From assembly GCF_024679245.1 (NCBI RefSeq), contig NC_090182.1:35301047-35365046 (forward strand): DNA of 64,000 nucleotides, read 5' to 3'. The DNA comes from Pseudorasbora parva (taxonomy: Eukaryota > Chordata > Actinopteri > Cypriniformes > Gobionidae). This document shows, piece by piece, positions 30,607-42,668 of this stretch. A program made the position numbers and the translations under genes. The notes beneath the pieces are model-generated. The model had not been told where the DNA came from. It ran no database searches and worked only from the letters and a program-made list of their open reading frames with translations. Position 1 is the stretch's first letter. Every line of letters begins with the position of its first letter.

Positions 30607-31969
30607 AATGTATCCACTACACAGTGTGCACCCCTGCATAAGCACTGCTAATTCAGTGCCACAAAATCACTCCAGACAAAATCCCGCCAAACAAACCTGG
30701 TCAAACAAGCTCTTCTGCATACTAACGCTGTGTGCGTTTACCCCTGTGGACTCGCTCACTGGCTTGCGCCGTGGGTACTTTATGTAAGTTGCGCCCACTA
30801 CACAGTGCGTGTAACCCAGGTTACCAAAAATACATGATTAAAATAAATAAATGAGTAAGGACATTTTTCTTTTTCAAATAATAATTTATTTTCATGAGTA
30901 TTTAGGACATCCAATTAAATTATTTTGTGTTTGTAAGAACCGACCAATGAGGATCGAGGATGTTGTCTAGCACATTTTTTGTTTTCCGGATTTCGTCTGC
31001 GGTTAGAGCTCTCTCTCATCGGCTGATCAGTAGAGCAGACTGATTCAAGTCTCTCTAAAGAAAAGTAACACATTTGACAAATCAAACAGAAATATGTGAT
31101 TTTAATCGAAGTTATACATGTGAAAGAGATTATTTGAGATTTATAATACGTGACGCAGTTACTGAGAAGAAGCCTCATAGTGCGTTTGAAAAAGACGTTT
31201 AAGAGGAAACTGAGAGTTCATTTATTTCTGAGAGCTGGATGAGCAGAAAAAATCAAGTTGTAAAAAATCTACAGACCTAAAAGAGATTGAGTGTTCCAGT
31301 TCATCGTGCTTTGGTGAGTTAAAAATCTCATGTCATGTATTAATCTGGGTAAAATATTCCTGAAATGTTCATACTAGTGAAATGTAAAGAAAAAAAGAGA
31401 ACAATGCATTGTAGGTTCCTTTCGTTTTGATCTGTATGATATAAGACCACATATGGTGAACGAATGTTGCACGTTCATATGTAAATATGCGATCGCCATT
31501 TTGATGCCGTGTTTAACCGTGGTAATTGATGTAAGAGCTGTATGTTACGGACAAAATACTAATGATGATTTTGTGACCTTGTATTCAGGTCTTTTTTCTC
31601 TCTCTCTCTTCTCTTCTGTTTTTCTTGTCTATTTTTCTGGATTTGAGTGAATCTTTATCCTGTCGAGTGCACTGCTGAGTTGCTGCAACATGATCGATGC
31701 TTAACAGAGTTTCTGGATTCCTGGATTTCGTTCTAACTCCCGTTTTTGCCGAGGGTGCGATAATTGGAAAAATACATCCAGTTAAACCTTACCTGTTTGA
31801 GGAGTAGTTCACTATTGTTGTGACATTCTTATTGTCTTCAGACAAATCTAGCCTTCTGATTTAACTGGTCCATACGCAGTGTTTGTCTGTACTAAATTGA
31901 CTGAAGTGTAACACGCGCCACTGCACATTATTTACAGTAAATCACAAAAGAGCTTTTTCTATGTAGAAA
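30607..31969. other. non-coding stretch
   Basis: 30607-30830 resembles sequence at 31972-32130 (CACAGTGTGCACCCCTGCAT against TACAGTCTGCCCTCCTGCAC) and may be an eroded DIRS piece. The rest shows no supported gene. The ORF at 31453-31650 has no recognisable features. Confidence 0.4.
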
Positions 31970-32466
31970 ATGTGCCCACTTTACAGTCTGCCCTCCTGCA
32001 CCCAAGCACTTTTCACAAAGCGCACTCCCTCCACGAGCACTATGAATGTGAGGCGCTTGCCGCTGCAAAGCCTGCGCTGCCAAACATAAACGCTATCCCC
32101 ACAGTGTTACAAGCTCACAGTGTTACAGCACAAAGCAACCGGGTTACCAGGTCCCTTTTACTAAGCGTCCTGCCCCTGAATCTAATTCAACCCCTGGCTT
32201 CACAAGCCCAGGCCTGGCCATTCCTATTCCTTATTGCCATTCCTGATATATCAAATTGGGTGTTGAACATATAAAACGAGGTTACTTGCTACAGTTTGCT
32301 CGCAGACCCCCTGCGATTCACGCTATGGTCGAGCCCTCAGTGAGAAGCAGTGTGAGTCACATGCTTCTTGTGTAGGTGTTGAAACTGTTAAGAGGAGAGC
32401 GATGGAAACAGTGCAACCAACGCTAGCGAGTCAGGTTTTTACTGTTGCTAATTCCTCGTCCTGAAA

Positions 32467-33203
32467 ATGGGTGGTGATCTCAGGCCCACACTTCAGACAT
32501 CTGAACAAAGCACTTATGACATGCTCGTTCAAGATGCTGACAGTGAAACAAATCCTCGTGCACATTCGCCACGAGGATTGGTTTTTCACAATAATTCTGA
32601 AAAACGCAGACTTTCACGTTCAGATAACCCCCCACTACAGAGGCCATTCTTGAGATTCGCCTTCAGGGGGCAGGCATATCAGTACACAGTCCTGCCATTT
32701 GGGTTATCCCTGGCACCTCGCACGTTTATGAAGTGCATGGATGCGGCATTAGCCTTGCTCAGACTGAGAGGGATACGTCTTCTATTATACCTCGACGACT
32801 GGCTTGTAATAGCCCAGTCGCAAACACAGATCCTGGCTCCTCAACCACCTAGACTGTTTGGGTCTGAGGATCAATATTGGCAAAAGCTTGCTATCCCCGC
32901 CCAAAGGGTATCTTTTCTGGGCACGGTCATAAACTCATGAATGCGCGGCTTACGTCACAGCGTGCGCTATCTGTCCAGAGTATGGCGGCATCAGTCAAAG
33001 CCGGGACTCGCGTTCCCCTGAAACTTTTTCAGAGGATGCTTGGCCTTATGGCCTCGGCATTGTCAGTATTTGGGCTGGGTCGGTTACACATGCATTGGCT
33101 ATACTCCTGTGTTCTGGCTTATGGATGGAAATGGGGCCAACTTCCCATCAAATTGAACCACAGCTGTATCAAAGTTCTGGCTCCTTGGAGGGAGATTGTG
33201 TAG
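32467..33203 (+). pseudogene. DIRS copy C reverse transcriptase
   Basis: FKMLTVKQILVHIRHEDWFF, then ADFHVQITPHYRG, then in another frame FLRFAFRGQAYQYTVLPFGL, SLAPRTFMKCMDAALA and the catalytic LLLYLDDWLVIAQS, followed by RVSFLGTVINS and the thumb (VPLKLFQRMLGLMASALSVF). The YLDD box is intact. Frame changes at about 32640 and a stop at 32938 split it. Confidence 0.85.
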
Positions 33204-33239
33204 TATCAGAAGGGTGTGCTTATGAGCACTGTAACCACC

Positions 33240-33520
33240 ACATCTAGGTCCGTACGGACAACATGTCGGTGGTATAAATCGCCAAGGCAGCCTGAGATCA
33301 TACTCTCTTCACCGCATGGCAAAGCATCTCCTTTAATAGGCAGAGCATAATCTGAGCTCCCTAAGGGCGCCTTGCGTGCCAGTTATTCTAAATCAGGGTC
33401 CGGATATGTTATCCCCATTCACCCACAAACGAATCAGTTAATTTGGAACACCTTTGGTAGAGCGTAAGTAGACCTCTTCGTCTCAGAAGACAATACTGCC
33501 CAATATTTTTCTCCAAACAC
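33240..33520 (+). pseudogene. DIRS copy C RNase H remnant
   Basis: VRTDNMSVV at about 33250 and VDLFVSEDNTAQYFSP at about 33470 match the RNase H end of DIRS pol. Stops and a deletion have removed most of the domain. Confidence 0.6.
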
Positions 33521-33539
33521 AGGGGCTCCCTGGCCCATG

Positions 33540-34110
33540 TTTGGCACGAGTTTTTAGCACTTATCAAAACTGCTTTTCTGGTGGCTTTGGCCTCAGTTAA
33601 GCGAGTGGGTGACTTACAAGCACTCTCCATAAGTCCTTCCTGTCTTGAGTTCTGGCCCAACAACTCCAAGGTTGTTCTCAAACCGAGACATGGTTATATA
33701 ACCCGAAGTGCTATCAACCCCTTTTAGAATGCAGGTCATTACACTGCTTCCATTACCCGCATCTCAGAGAGAAAAAGACTCGAACCTACTCTGCCCAGTC
33801 AGAGCATTGAGATTGTATCTAGAGCGCTCCACCCCTTCATGCAGTCGGATCACCTCATCATTTGCTTCTGCAGCCGCACTAAAGTTTGTGCTGTCACGAA
33901 ACAAAGACTCTCGCACTAGACCGTGGATGCGATCTCACTAGCATATACAGTAGGTCTAAGAACCTAACCTGTCCTATAGGCATTAAATCCCACTCCACTA
34001 GAGGCATGGCCTCATCTTGGGCTTGGTCATGTGGCCTTCCATGGAATTTTACGAATTTCCACGACGTTTTACATTGTGTTCCCATAAGCAATATGAGAGA
34101 CCTCTCGATG
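33540..34110 (+). pseudogene. DIRS copy C tyrosine recombinase
   Basis: NLLCPVRALRLYLERSTPS at about 33780 and, in another frame, SKNLTCPIGIKSHSTRGMAS at about 33955. HSTRGMAS is the HxxR catalytic motif of DIRS recombinases. Multiple frameshifts. This enzyme inserts the circular DNA copy instead of a DDE integrase. Confidence 0.75.
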
Positions 34111-34112
34111 GG

Positions 34113-34541
34113 GAACGTACTCGGTTACTTTCGTAACCTTGGTTCCCTGAGAGAGGGAACGAGTATTGCGTTCCGCGCCATGCTTGTGTTCTCAGGTATC
34201 GCTTCAGTCGATTTTTAAAACCTGATACCTATGGTGAAACACGGTCTTATATAGCCTCCAGTATGCTAATATAAGTCCCTTTTTCAGCGGTCTCTCTAGA
34301 GCGCCCCCATTGGCTCGCTCTCCTCAGCCGCCTCTCCGTAGGTTTCTGCAGTTGTCACGGCCCGGCCAATCAGAGTACTCCTCATGCCGCGCTATTGCCG
34401 TGCACTGACACTGCGCTTTACATAGATACCTTTATATAATAAATTTTGCTTCATATTCTCGAGAAAAAAAAGCTTTTCCCATACGCAATACTCGTTCCCT
34501 CTCTCAGGGAATTGAGGTTACGAAAGTAACCGAGTACGTTC
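34113..34541. repeat. DIRS copy C inverted terminal repeat pair
   Basis: Arm 34113-34170 (GAACGTACTCGGTTACTTTC...) and arm 34484-34541 are reverse complements with two or three mismatches over 58 bp, about 310 bp apart. Confidence 0.9.
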
Positions 34542-34967
34542 TGCACACTTGCCTTCATTTGACTAAACAAAAGTATAAGTGAAAGCTCCTTAATGTGCAT
34601 TACTAATGTAATTTAATTATGACGTATAAACAAAATGTAATAAATTATTAGGAAAATGACAGATAATTATGGGGACTGAAAGCATCATCAAATTAACAAT
34701 AAGCAAAATATGGAATAAATGAACTAATTACAGACAGGCAACCTGTGAAGAATTAGCGAATAAGAGGAATTTAATGCAGGGCTTATTTTCTGCTCACTTC
34801 AGGAAACAACTCATCAAAGATTGTACTAGCCATTTAAATGTCTGTTCCCAAGGCAACAGTCATAATGCCAAAATTATATGTTGATGTCTACTTTATGTCT
34901 TTGGCTTATTTTCAGGTAAAATTTTAACTATCCTGTTATATGAAGACATACATTAAAATATCAAACG
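34542..34967. other. AT-rich spacer, no gene seen
   Basis: No supported feature. Confidence 0.45.
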
Positions 34968-35365
34968 TAAAGCTACACTGTGATATTTTCCCCCATCTAG
35001 TGGTGAAAAGGTATATGACCATCCAGAGAATAATAGTTTCTGTTCCTCTCAATTCTGATTTTGTTTTAACTCCTACGGTGGCCAATTTAAAACGCAAAAA
35101 GTGACATTGTTAAAGCGCGAAAGGCGACGATTTAATTTATGGGTATGTCCCTCTTTGGCTAATGTACTTTCAAGATGGAGGGGCAACATGGCGACCGGCA
35201 TTCGAACCCCTCACCCGAATGTATTTTTAATGGCATATTATAAACTTACGAGAATACTTTATAACTTGAAAGAAGTAAATATGCATTAATGAGCACATAC
35301 ATTTTTTTAAGAACTAAGTGTTTTTAGCTAAGAGTAAACTAAAAAATGTACACAGTGTAGCTTTA
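34968..35365. mobile_element. MITE with TAAAGCTACACTGTG ends (398 bp)
   Basis: Starts TAAAGCTACACTGTG and ends CACAGTGTAGCTTTA, a perfect 15-bp inverted repeat. No ORF of note. The terminal TA may be the duplicated target. Confidence 0.85.
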
Positions 35366-36308
35366 ATATAGACTATATTGCCAAAAGTTTTGGAATGACA
35401 GCCTTTACATGCGCATGAACTTTAATGACACCCCATTCTTAATTAGTAGGGTTAAATATGGTGTTGGCCCATCCTTTGCAGCTATAACAGCTTCAACTCT
35501 TCTGAGAAGGCTTTCCAGGTTTAGGAGTGTGTTTCTGGGAATTTTTGACCATTTTAGAAGCGCATTTTTGAGGTCACGCACTGATGTTGGATGAGAAGGC
35601 CTGGCTGAGAAGGTGTTCTATCGGGTTAAGGTCAGGACTCTGCAGGCCAGTCAAGTTCTTCCACACTCATCCATATCTCTATGGACCTTGCTTTGTGCAC
35701 TAGTGTATTGTCATGTTGGAAAATGAAGGGGCCATACCCAAACAAAGAATATGAATGACTTTCTTTCCACAATGTCAGGAGCATGTAATTGTCCAACATG
35801 TCTTGGTATGCTGAAACCGTAAGAGTTCCTTTCACTAGAAATAAGGGGCCAAGTCCAACCCCTGAAAATAACCATTACCCCCCTCCAACAAACTTTACAT
35901 TTGGCACAACTCACTCAGGCAAGTACTGTTCTCCTGGCAACCGCCAAACCCAGACTTGTCCATCGGATTGCACTTTACATTTACATTTATGCATTTAGCA
36001 GACGCTTATCCAAAGCGACTTACAACTCAGGAGTACAGGAAGCGATCCGTCAAGAAGAGGCAAAGAAACACAAAAAGTGCCCCAAATAACAAGATTTGTA
36101 CACTACTCAGAGTAGCAAAAACCAGAAAAGGGAAGAAGAAAAGAGAAGTAGAGGGGAGATTTTTTTTATTTTTTATGTAAGATTAAGTGCTCATTGGAAG
36201 AGATGAGTTTTTACCTGTGTTTTGAATGAAGCAAGTAATTCTGTCGTGCGTATGGAGGACGGAAGATCGTTCCACCAACCAGGAACAATGAAAGAAAAAG
36301 TCCTGTGC

Positions 36309-37068
36309 TGCGTCCCAATTCGCCTACTTATACTACGTCCTAAAAGTATGTACTCTTTTTGTGAAGAAAAAGTATATACTTTTGAGTGTGTAGCAGAAAA
36401 GTATGTAAGCTTCGGAACATACTACTTCGCCATCTTTAACGGACTCTGTCGCTTAGTTACGTACATCCCGTCACCGTTTATCTGCCCTGTCAATCATCGT
36501 CAGATTTGTCACAGTTCAAATCCTTCACATTCAGTTTAATCTCCTACCGTATCGGAGAGAAATGTTGCCGCTCGTTGATCTGCCATTTGTGTGTCTTTAA
36601 TGCAGAGACTCTCCTCATGTGTTTGCAGTTTAAATATAATGATGCATTTAAAAGTTAATGGCCAAACGTGTCATTACAAAAGTTCACAATGCTGCTGTAG
36701 GTGAAATATAATATGGACAACACTGAATAAATATATTTTTGTCAGGTTAAATATTGATAGGGTCACTCAAACCCATTTATCTAAACTTCTCTACTTAACC
36801 GTCGAACTCGCACATCCGTCATGTTTGTAGTTTTTTAACGCTTTTTATCCGCGTTTGTAGTTCTAATCGAATCCTCGTCCAACTTGCAATGGGTTGTGGG
36901 TAATATCAGCCGTTAGAGTGCCCATCGATCCATACTGTGAATTCGGACCGGAAATAGTAAACCATCCGGGAATCTTTGGAATACTCTTTTCAACATACTA
37001 CGATTTGGGACATACTAATTCTATTTTCGAATACTATTTAGGGTGGATAGTATGCGAATTGGGACGCA
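36309..37068. mobile_element. TIR element with TGCGTCCCAATTCGC ends (760 bp)
   Basis: TGCGTCCCAATTCGC at 36309 and GCGAATTGGGACGCA at 37068 form a perfect 15-bp inverted repeat. L2 coding sequence lies on its right and L2 3' sequence on its left. No transposase ORF. The target duplication is not clear. Confidence 0.85.
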
Positions 37069-38700
37069 GGGCTGGAGATGGATTTCATGCCTCTCTGTGA
37101 TGGTACCACAAGCTGTACCTCATTAGCTGAGCGAAGGCTTCTGGTGGGGGTGTAGACTCGTAGGAGTGAGTTGAGGTATGCGGGTGCTGAGCTTGTGGAA
37201 GATCCATAAGCAAGAGTCAGAGCTTTGAATTTGATCCGGGCAGCGAGTGGTAGCCAATGCAGAGAGATGAATAGTGGTGTGATATGAGCCCTTTTGGGCT
37301 CATTGAATACAAGACGTGCCGCAGCGTTCTGGATCATTTGCAGCGGTTTGATTGCACAAGATGGAAGTCCCGCCAGAAGCGCATTGCAATAGTCAAGTCT
37401 AGAAATTACCAGGGCTTGGACAAGAAGCTGTGTTGCATGCTCTGTAAGGAACGGTCTCATTTTCCTGATGTTGTGCAATGCAAACCTGCCTGACTGAGCT
37501 GTCTTTGAGATGTGGTCTTTGAAGGACAGCTGGTCATCAAAGATTACTCCAAGATTTCTGACCGATCCTGAAGGGGTAATCAAAGATGAACCTAGCTGGA
37601 TGGTAAAATCGTGTTGTATGGTCGGATTTGCAGGGAAAACAAGCAGCTCAGACTTTGCTAGATTGAGCTGCAGGTGATGTTTTTTTATCCATGCCGAGAT
37701 GTCCGCCAGACAGCTTGAGATTCGTGCAGCTACTGTTGGATCGTCTGGTTGAAAGGAGAGGTAGAGCTGTGCGTCATCTGCATAGCAATGATATGAGAGG
37801 CCATGTGTCTGAATTATGGGTCCCAATGATGTAGTGTAAATTGAGAACAGCAGAGGTCCATGTAAATGGAGTCCCTGTTATGCCCAGTGATTAGAGGGTG
37901 GACAGAAGAATCTGATGATTCACAGTGTCAAAGGCAGCAGACAGATCAAGGAGGATGAGATCTGATGATTTGGAAGCAGCTTTTGCCATCCACAGGGCTT
38001 CAGTAACTGACAATAATGCCGTCTCAGTTGAGTGGCCCTTTTTGAAACCTGACTGGTTTACATCCAGTTGATTAGACTGTGAGAGGAAAGATGAGACCTG
38101 GTTGAAAACAACTCTTTCAAGTGTTTTCGCAATGAATGGTAGGAGAGAAACAGGTCTGTAGTTCTCTACAAGTGATGCGTCTAATGTGGGTTTTTTAAGC
38201 AGTGGGGTTACCCGAGCCTGCTTGAATGCGGTGGGGAAGATGCCGGTGCAGAGAGATGTGTTGATGATGTGTGTGAGTGCTGGTAAGAGTGTAGGGGAGA
38301 TGGCTTGTAGAAGATGTGAGGGGATGGGATCTAGAGGGCAGGTAGTGGGATGGCTGGAGAGGAGAAGTTTAGATACTTCATGCTCAGTGAGTGTAGAGAA
38401 GGAGAGAAGATGTTTGGCTGTGGATGTGGGTGATTTAAAATTGTGTGTGTGTGGAGGTGGTAACTGACTGCTGATGAGTGTGTTTTATCTGTGAAAAAAT
38501 GGACAAGATCGTCTGCAGATAGAGAGGTGGTGGGAGGTGGTGGAGAGGGACAGAGCAGAGAGTTGAAAGTTCTGAAAAATGTGCGTGTGTCTGAGGTGCG
38601 GTTGATTTTGTTGTGGAAATATGAGGATTTAGCTGTATGGACATCATGTGAGAAGGAAATGAGCAGAGATTGATACTTACTCAGGTCAGATGGGTCGTTT
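37069..38700 (-). pseudogene. L2-type LINE reverse transcriptase
   Basis: Minus-strand motifs: LILLDLSAAFDTVNH at about 37950, the catalytic YADD in [14 protein letters not shown] at about 37780, [41 protein letters not shown] and [20 protein letters not shown]. Motifs are intact, but a stop or frame change at about 37850 and others at 38200-38700 break the ORF. Confidence 0.85.
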
Positions 38701-38708
38701 GATTTGCG

Positions 38709-39260
38709 CTATTTTCTCTCTGCTGCCCTAAGTATGGTCCGGTGTTCACGAAGAACATCAGATAACCAAGGGTTAGAGGGAGTAGAGCGAGCTGGCCTAG
38801 AAGACAGAGGGCAGATACTATCTAGACAAGAAGTTAAAGTGGAACATAAAGTGTCTGTTGCAGTGTTGACATCCATAGAGGAGAATTGTGTGGGGGATGG
38901 AAGAGAGGATGACACAACGGAGGAGAGGTGAGAGGGAGAAAGAGAACGCAGGTTTCGTCTGAAACTAACTGGTAGAGGAAGTGGAAGTGTACGAGTAGTA
39001 AGATGTAGATTAAATGTGATGAAGTAAGGATCAGAGAAGTGTAAGGGTTTGACCAAAGTGTTTTCTGTAGTGCAGTTGTGTATGTAGATGAGGTCAAGTT
39101 GGTTGCCAGATTTGTGTGTGTGTGAGGTAGTAAGGAGTTTGAGATCAAATGAGGAGAGAAGGGAGTGAAAATCTGTAGCATACGGTTTGTCCAGGTGGAT
39201 GTTAAAATCACCAAGGATTACAAGTGGGCTGCCATCCTCAGGGAATAAGGATAGGGACAA
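38709..39260 (-). pseudogene. L2-type LINE endonuclease, C-terminal part
   Basis: PLVILGDFNIHLDKPYATDF holds the conserved GDFN motif; SGNQLDLIYI and FSDPYFITFNL follow at the expected spacing. An open frame of 184 codons. The first third of the domain, with the ETW motif, is missing. Confidence 0.8.
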
Positions 39261-40404
39261 AGGTGGGCAATTGACCTGGAGATAATCTGAAGGTCACACA
39301 AAGTATGGAGGTCTGTAGATATGATGCAGAAAGTTGCCGACTTCTGCACACTGTGCGCCTCAGCATGTGCTAACCCCACTCTGTGATTTTACGGCTGAGT
39401 TGCTGTTGTTCTCATTTGCTTTCACTTTGTTATAATACCACTAACAGTTGACCGTGGAATATTTAGTAGTGAGGAAATTTTTACAAATGGACTTATTGCA
39501 GAGGTGGCAACCTATCACAGTACCACTCTTGAATTCACTGAGCTCCTGAGAGCATCCCATTCTTTCACAAATGTTTGTAGAAATGTCTGCATGCCTAGGT
39601 GCTTGATTTTATACACATCTGGCCATAATTGGAACACCTGCATTCAATGATTTGAATAGTGTCCCAATACTATTGGCAATATAGTGCAGTGGTTTTTAAA
39701 CTTTTTTTAAAGCGACCCTCTTTTTTTTTGTTATTGTTGTGACCCATATATAGGCCTACAACCATTTACATTCAAATAAGTCAAGCCAAGCATAACAATA
39801 CTTGTATACAATGGGCCATTTGACTGCATTCTCCATTAAAACACTAGATGGCACAAATATTCAGCTCAGCACTTTTCCACACAACTGCTTTTTATCCTTG
39901 ATGCGTTCGCAACGGAAAGTTGATCCTGCACTAATTTGATAGCTAGGCATATCTATGGGATGCTCATTAACTGGTTAACTGTTAACCAACAAGACTTTTG
40001 AAAGAGAGAGAAAAACAGGTAAGTCACGTATAAGTCGCATTTGATTGCATTCATAATAATACCAGTAGGCTAAATAAAGCGAAATATTGTACTACAAACA
40101 TAGGTTATTTTAGTTCCCCTCACTTCACAACAAATCCTTCAAATTTAACATATTCAGAACAGAAGGCTATAACTATATAAAGTCAAAACGAAACAATTTA
40201 ATGAGGAACTGAAAGTAACCAGCGTTAGACTCACGCAGCCTAACTCCCTCATTCGAGTCCAAATGTTTCCATATTGGTGATAAATTTAGATGCTAAACCA
40301 TTATTTATTATAGGCTTTGGCTACTTAACTCGTGTCCCAATATTGATGGGAAAAAATCATCCTCATCACATGCACAAAAATGTGCTTGAGAAGTGCACTC
40401 CCGC

Positions 40405-40556
40405 GGGACTCGCGGAACCCAACGCATATAGAGCGCGGCGTGGGACTCGCGGAACCCAACGCATATAGAGTGCGGCGCGGGACTCGCGTAACCCAACGCA
40501 TATAGAGCGCGGCGCGGGACTCGCGGAACCCAACACATAGAGTGAGGCCCGGGACT
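40405..40556. repeat. 37-bp tandem repeat, four copies
   Basis: Units start at 40405, 40442, 40479 and 40516 with GGGACTCGCGGAACCCAACG. The last is two bases shorter. Very few substitutions between units. Confidence 0.95.
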
Positions 40557-40586
40557 AGATTTGATGGCTGAGTGCGGGCGGTACTC

Positions 40587-40597
40587 GTGTGTGTGTG

Positions 40598-40633
<36 letters not shown>

Positions 40634-40643
40634 TGTGTGTGTG
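40587..40643. repeat. (GT)n microsatellite
   Basis: Interrupted by two TTT positions. Confidence 0.95.
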
Positions 40644-41887
40644 AGGATTTCGGGAGAATAAAACTATTTGCATGATTACAGCAAAATAAAAACATCTAAA
40701 AAGAAAACATCTAGAAACAAATAAAATGTTATAAAATAAAATAAAAACAAATTACAGGTGGAGGCAGAGTATAAAACGTTTTTGCCGCGTTGTGCAACGT
40801 AACCAATACATTGCACAACAAATACAGAACGCAATTTCTAGAACGCAATGGCCAAACAGATTCATTTAAGAGAAAAATCCCCACACCGCTCAATAGAGTT
40901 TTTGTGCAGTGCTGAATTCTGTATGCTGACAAATCCTTGGATTATAACAAAGAAAGTTTAGACATTATGAAAAAAAAAAAAGATTCATTTTGCAGTCATT
41001 TTTATTGAAAACAGAGCTTTGCGAGATCGCTTGAACTGAGATAAGAGCTTTTTTGGAATTACAAGCGCACTTTGCGCGTATTCTGCCACGCCAAACCATG
41101 CAGAAAAAAACTATTTATACTTGTATGCGGCCAGGAGCAGGACAAAACATGCATGTTGTGACTGGGTCTCTACTTGGAAACACCTCAGGAGCAGTGCTCA
41201 CGCTGAATGGCACGAAGTGTTGGCTACTACTGGCTATTTAAACTGAGCTGTGTAACTTTTTATATATTAGGTTGGCTATTTTATTTTGATAATGAAATGG
41301 CTGGGATGTCAAGTCAGGATGCCATCACATTTCGCATGTTGTGTGCGCGTGATCGAGGCGCCAGTGCAAAAGTGCAGAGGAAACAAATAAAAGCTGTAAT
41401 AGTCATACATAAGAGAAGGACATTATTTAAAATAGCAAAAGTGTTTACTTACATTTTGCTATAAAATAGCCTAAAGAAAACAAGATTTGCTTTCTGTCTT
41501 CTGGGTTTCCGTTCCGTGAACTTGTTTGGAGGAGTGTCGCGCCTCACGATAATGAACCAGTCAGCAGCAACTGTCACACATTTCTTTTCCTTTTTTTGTT
41601 TTGTTTGTTAATCTGTTAATTATTTAAGTCAATATATTTCATGTATTTATTTCTTTTATATAGGCCTATAGAATGATTTTATGAAAAAAATATATATTTT
41701 AAAATTTTTAATTGAAGCTAACTTTTCTTAATTGTCCTGGCGACCCATTTTTTAAATCTCGCGACCCTCGGGTGGGTCGAAATCAAAAAGAAATCAAGGT
41801 GCCAGAGTCTGGAGGAAGACTGGGGAGAAGAAATGCCAAAATGCCTGAAGTCCAGTGTCAAGTACCCACAGTCAGTAATGGTCTGGG

Positions 41888-42225
41888 GTGCCATGTCAGC
41901 TGCTGGTTTTGGTCCACTGTGTTTTATCAAGGGCAGGGTCAATGCAGCTAGCTATCAGGAGATTTTGGAGCATTTCATGCTTCCATCTGCTGAAAAGCTT
42001 TATGGAGATGAAGATTTCGTTTTTTCAGCACGACCTGGCACCTGCTCACAGTGCCAAAACCACTGGTAAATGGTTTACTGACCATGGAATTACTGTGCTC
42101 AATTGGCCTGCCAACTCTCCTGACCTGAACCCCATAGAGAATATGTGGGATATTGTGAAGAGAAAGTTGAGAGAAGACCTAACACTCTGGATGAGCTTAA
42201 GGCTGCTATCGAAGCATCCTCTTGG
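41888..42225 (+). pseudogene. Tc1/mariner transposase C-terminal part
   Basis: Readable from VHCVLSRAGSMQLAIRRFWS through FQHDLAPAHSAKTTG and NPIENMWDIVKRKLRED. The N-terminal DNA-binding domain and first catalytic Asp are missing. The ORF is broken by a 67-bp insertion after codon KHP. Confidence 0.8.
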
Positions 42226-42285
42226 AAAAGAGATTTTTAATCTCAATGAGTCTTTTCTGGTTAAATAAAGGTATAATAATAATAA
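42219..42285 (+). mobile_element. 67-bp LINE tail insertion
   Basis: An insertion absent from the related copy at 1-315. It ends CTGGTTAAATAAAGGT followed by ATA/ATAATA repeats, the look of a LINE 3' tail. The flanks ATCCT and ATCCT are a 5-bp target duplication. Confidence 0.65.
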
Positions 42286-42668
42286 AATCCTGGGCCTCCA
42301 TAACACCTCAGCAGTGCCACAGGCTGATTGCCTCCATGCCACGCCGCATTGAAGCAGTCATTTCTGCAAAAGGATTCCCGACCAAGTATTGAGTGCATAA
42401 CTGAACATAATTATTTGAAGGTTGACTTTTTTTGTATTTAAAAACACTTTTTTTTTATTGGTCGGATGAAATATGCAAATTTTTTGAGGAATTTGGGGTT
42501 TTCATGAGCTGTATGCCAAAATCCTCAGTATTAAAACAATAAAAGACCTTAAATATTTTGGTTGGTGTGCAATTCATCTAAAATTTATAAAAGTTAATTT
42601 TGTATCCTTACATTATGGAAAATAATGAACTTCATCACAATATGCTAATTTTTTTAGAAGGACCTGTA

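Larger units (their letters stand above)
31970..34541 (+). mobile_element. DIRS1-like retrotransposon copy C
   Basis: Order: degenerate leader, RT, RNase H remnant, tyrosine recombinase, and terminal repeats with near-perfect inverted arms. ORF1 is not recognisable. Several stops and frame changes break each domain, so it is dead, but it keeps the most complete 3' end of the four DIRS copies. Confidence 0.85.
35965..39268 (-). mobile_element. L2-type LINE, inserted in a Tc1 element
   Basis: Minus-strand order: endonuclease (39260-38709), RT (about 38160-37250), C-terminal region, and a 3' end carrying CATTTATGCATTTAGCAGAC near 35985, a 3' tail motif common in fish. ORF1 and the first part of the endonuclease are missing, so it is 5'-truncated. 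A TIR element sits in its 3' part (36309-37068). Confidence 0.8.
35371..39686 (-). mobile_element. Tc1-like transposon, dead, split by an L2 LINE
   Basis: Left end ACTATATTGCCAAAAGT and right end ATTGGCAATATAGT are inverted repeats. Minus-strand coding blocks are degenerate but clear: near 35650 the reading [13 protein letters not shown] contains the last catalytic Glu. The N-terminal half is non-coding remnant at 39270-39640. About 3.3 kb of LINE sequence lies inside. Confidence 0.8.
39687..41785. mobile_element. hAT-like sequence, degenerate
   Basis: It begins CAGTGGTTTTTAAACTTTTT followed by GCGACCC, and near its right end shows GCGACCCATTTTTTAAATCT and CTCGGGTGGGTCG, which resemble subterminal parts of a common fish hAT family. 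There is no transposase, and the right terminus is not resolved. It contains a 37-bp tandem repeat and a GT microsatellite. Confidence 0.4.
41786..42668 (+). mobile_element. Tc1/mariner-like transposon, 5'-truncated
   Basis: It starts inside the transposase and ends with the TIR ...TTTTAGAAGGACCTGTA at 42668. The coding part reads QHDLAPAHSAKTTGKWFTDH and [20 protein letters not shown], which gives the last Asp and Glu of the DDE triad. Frame breaks occur before and after. It is the same family as the fragment at 1-315. Confidence 0.85.

Noticed and set aside
31453..31650. 65-codon ORF with a hydrophobic C-terminus
   Set aside because: No homology recognised and no partner exons; probably random.
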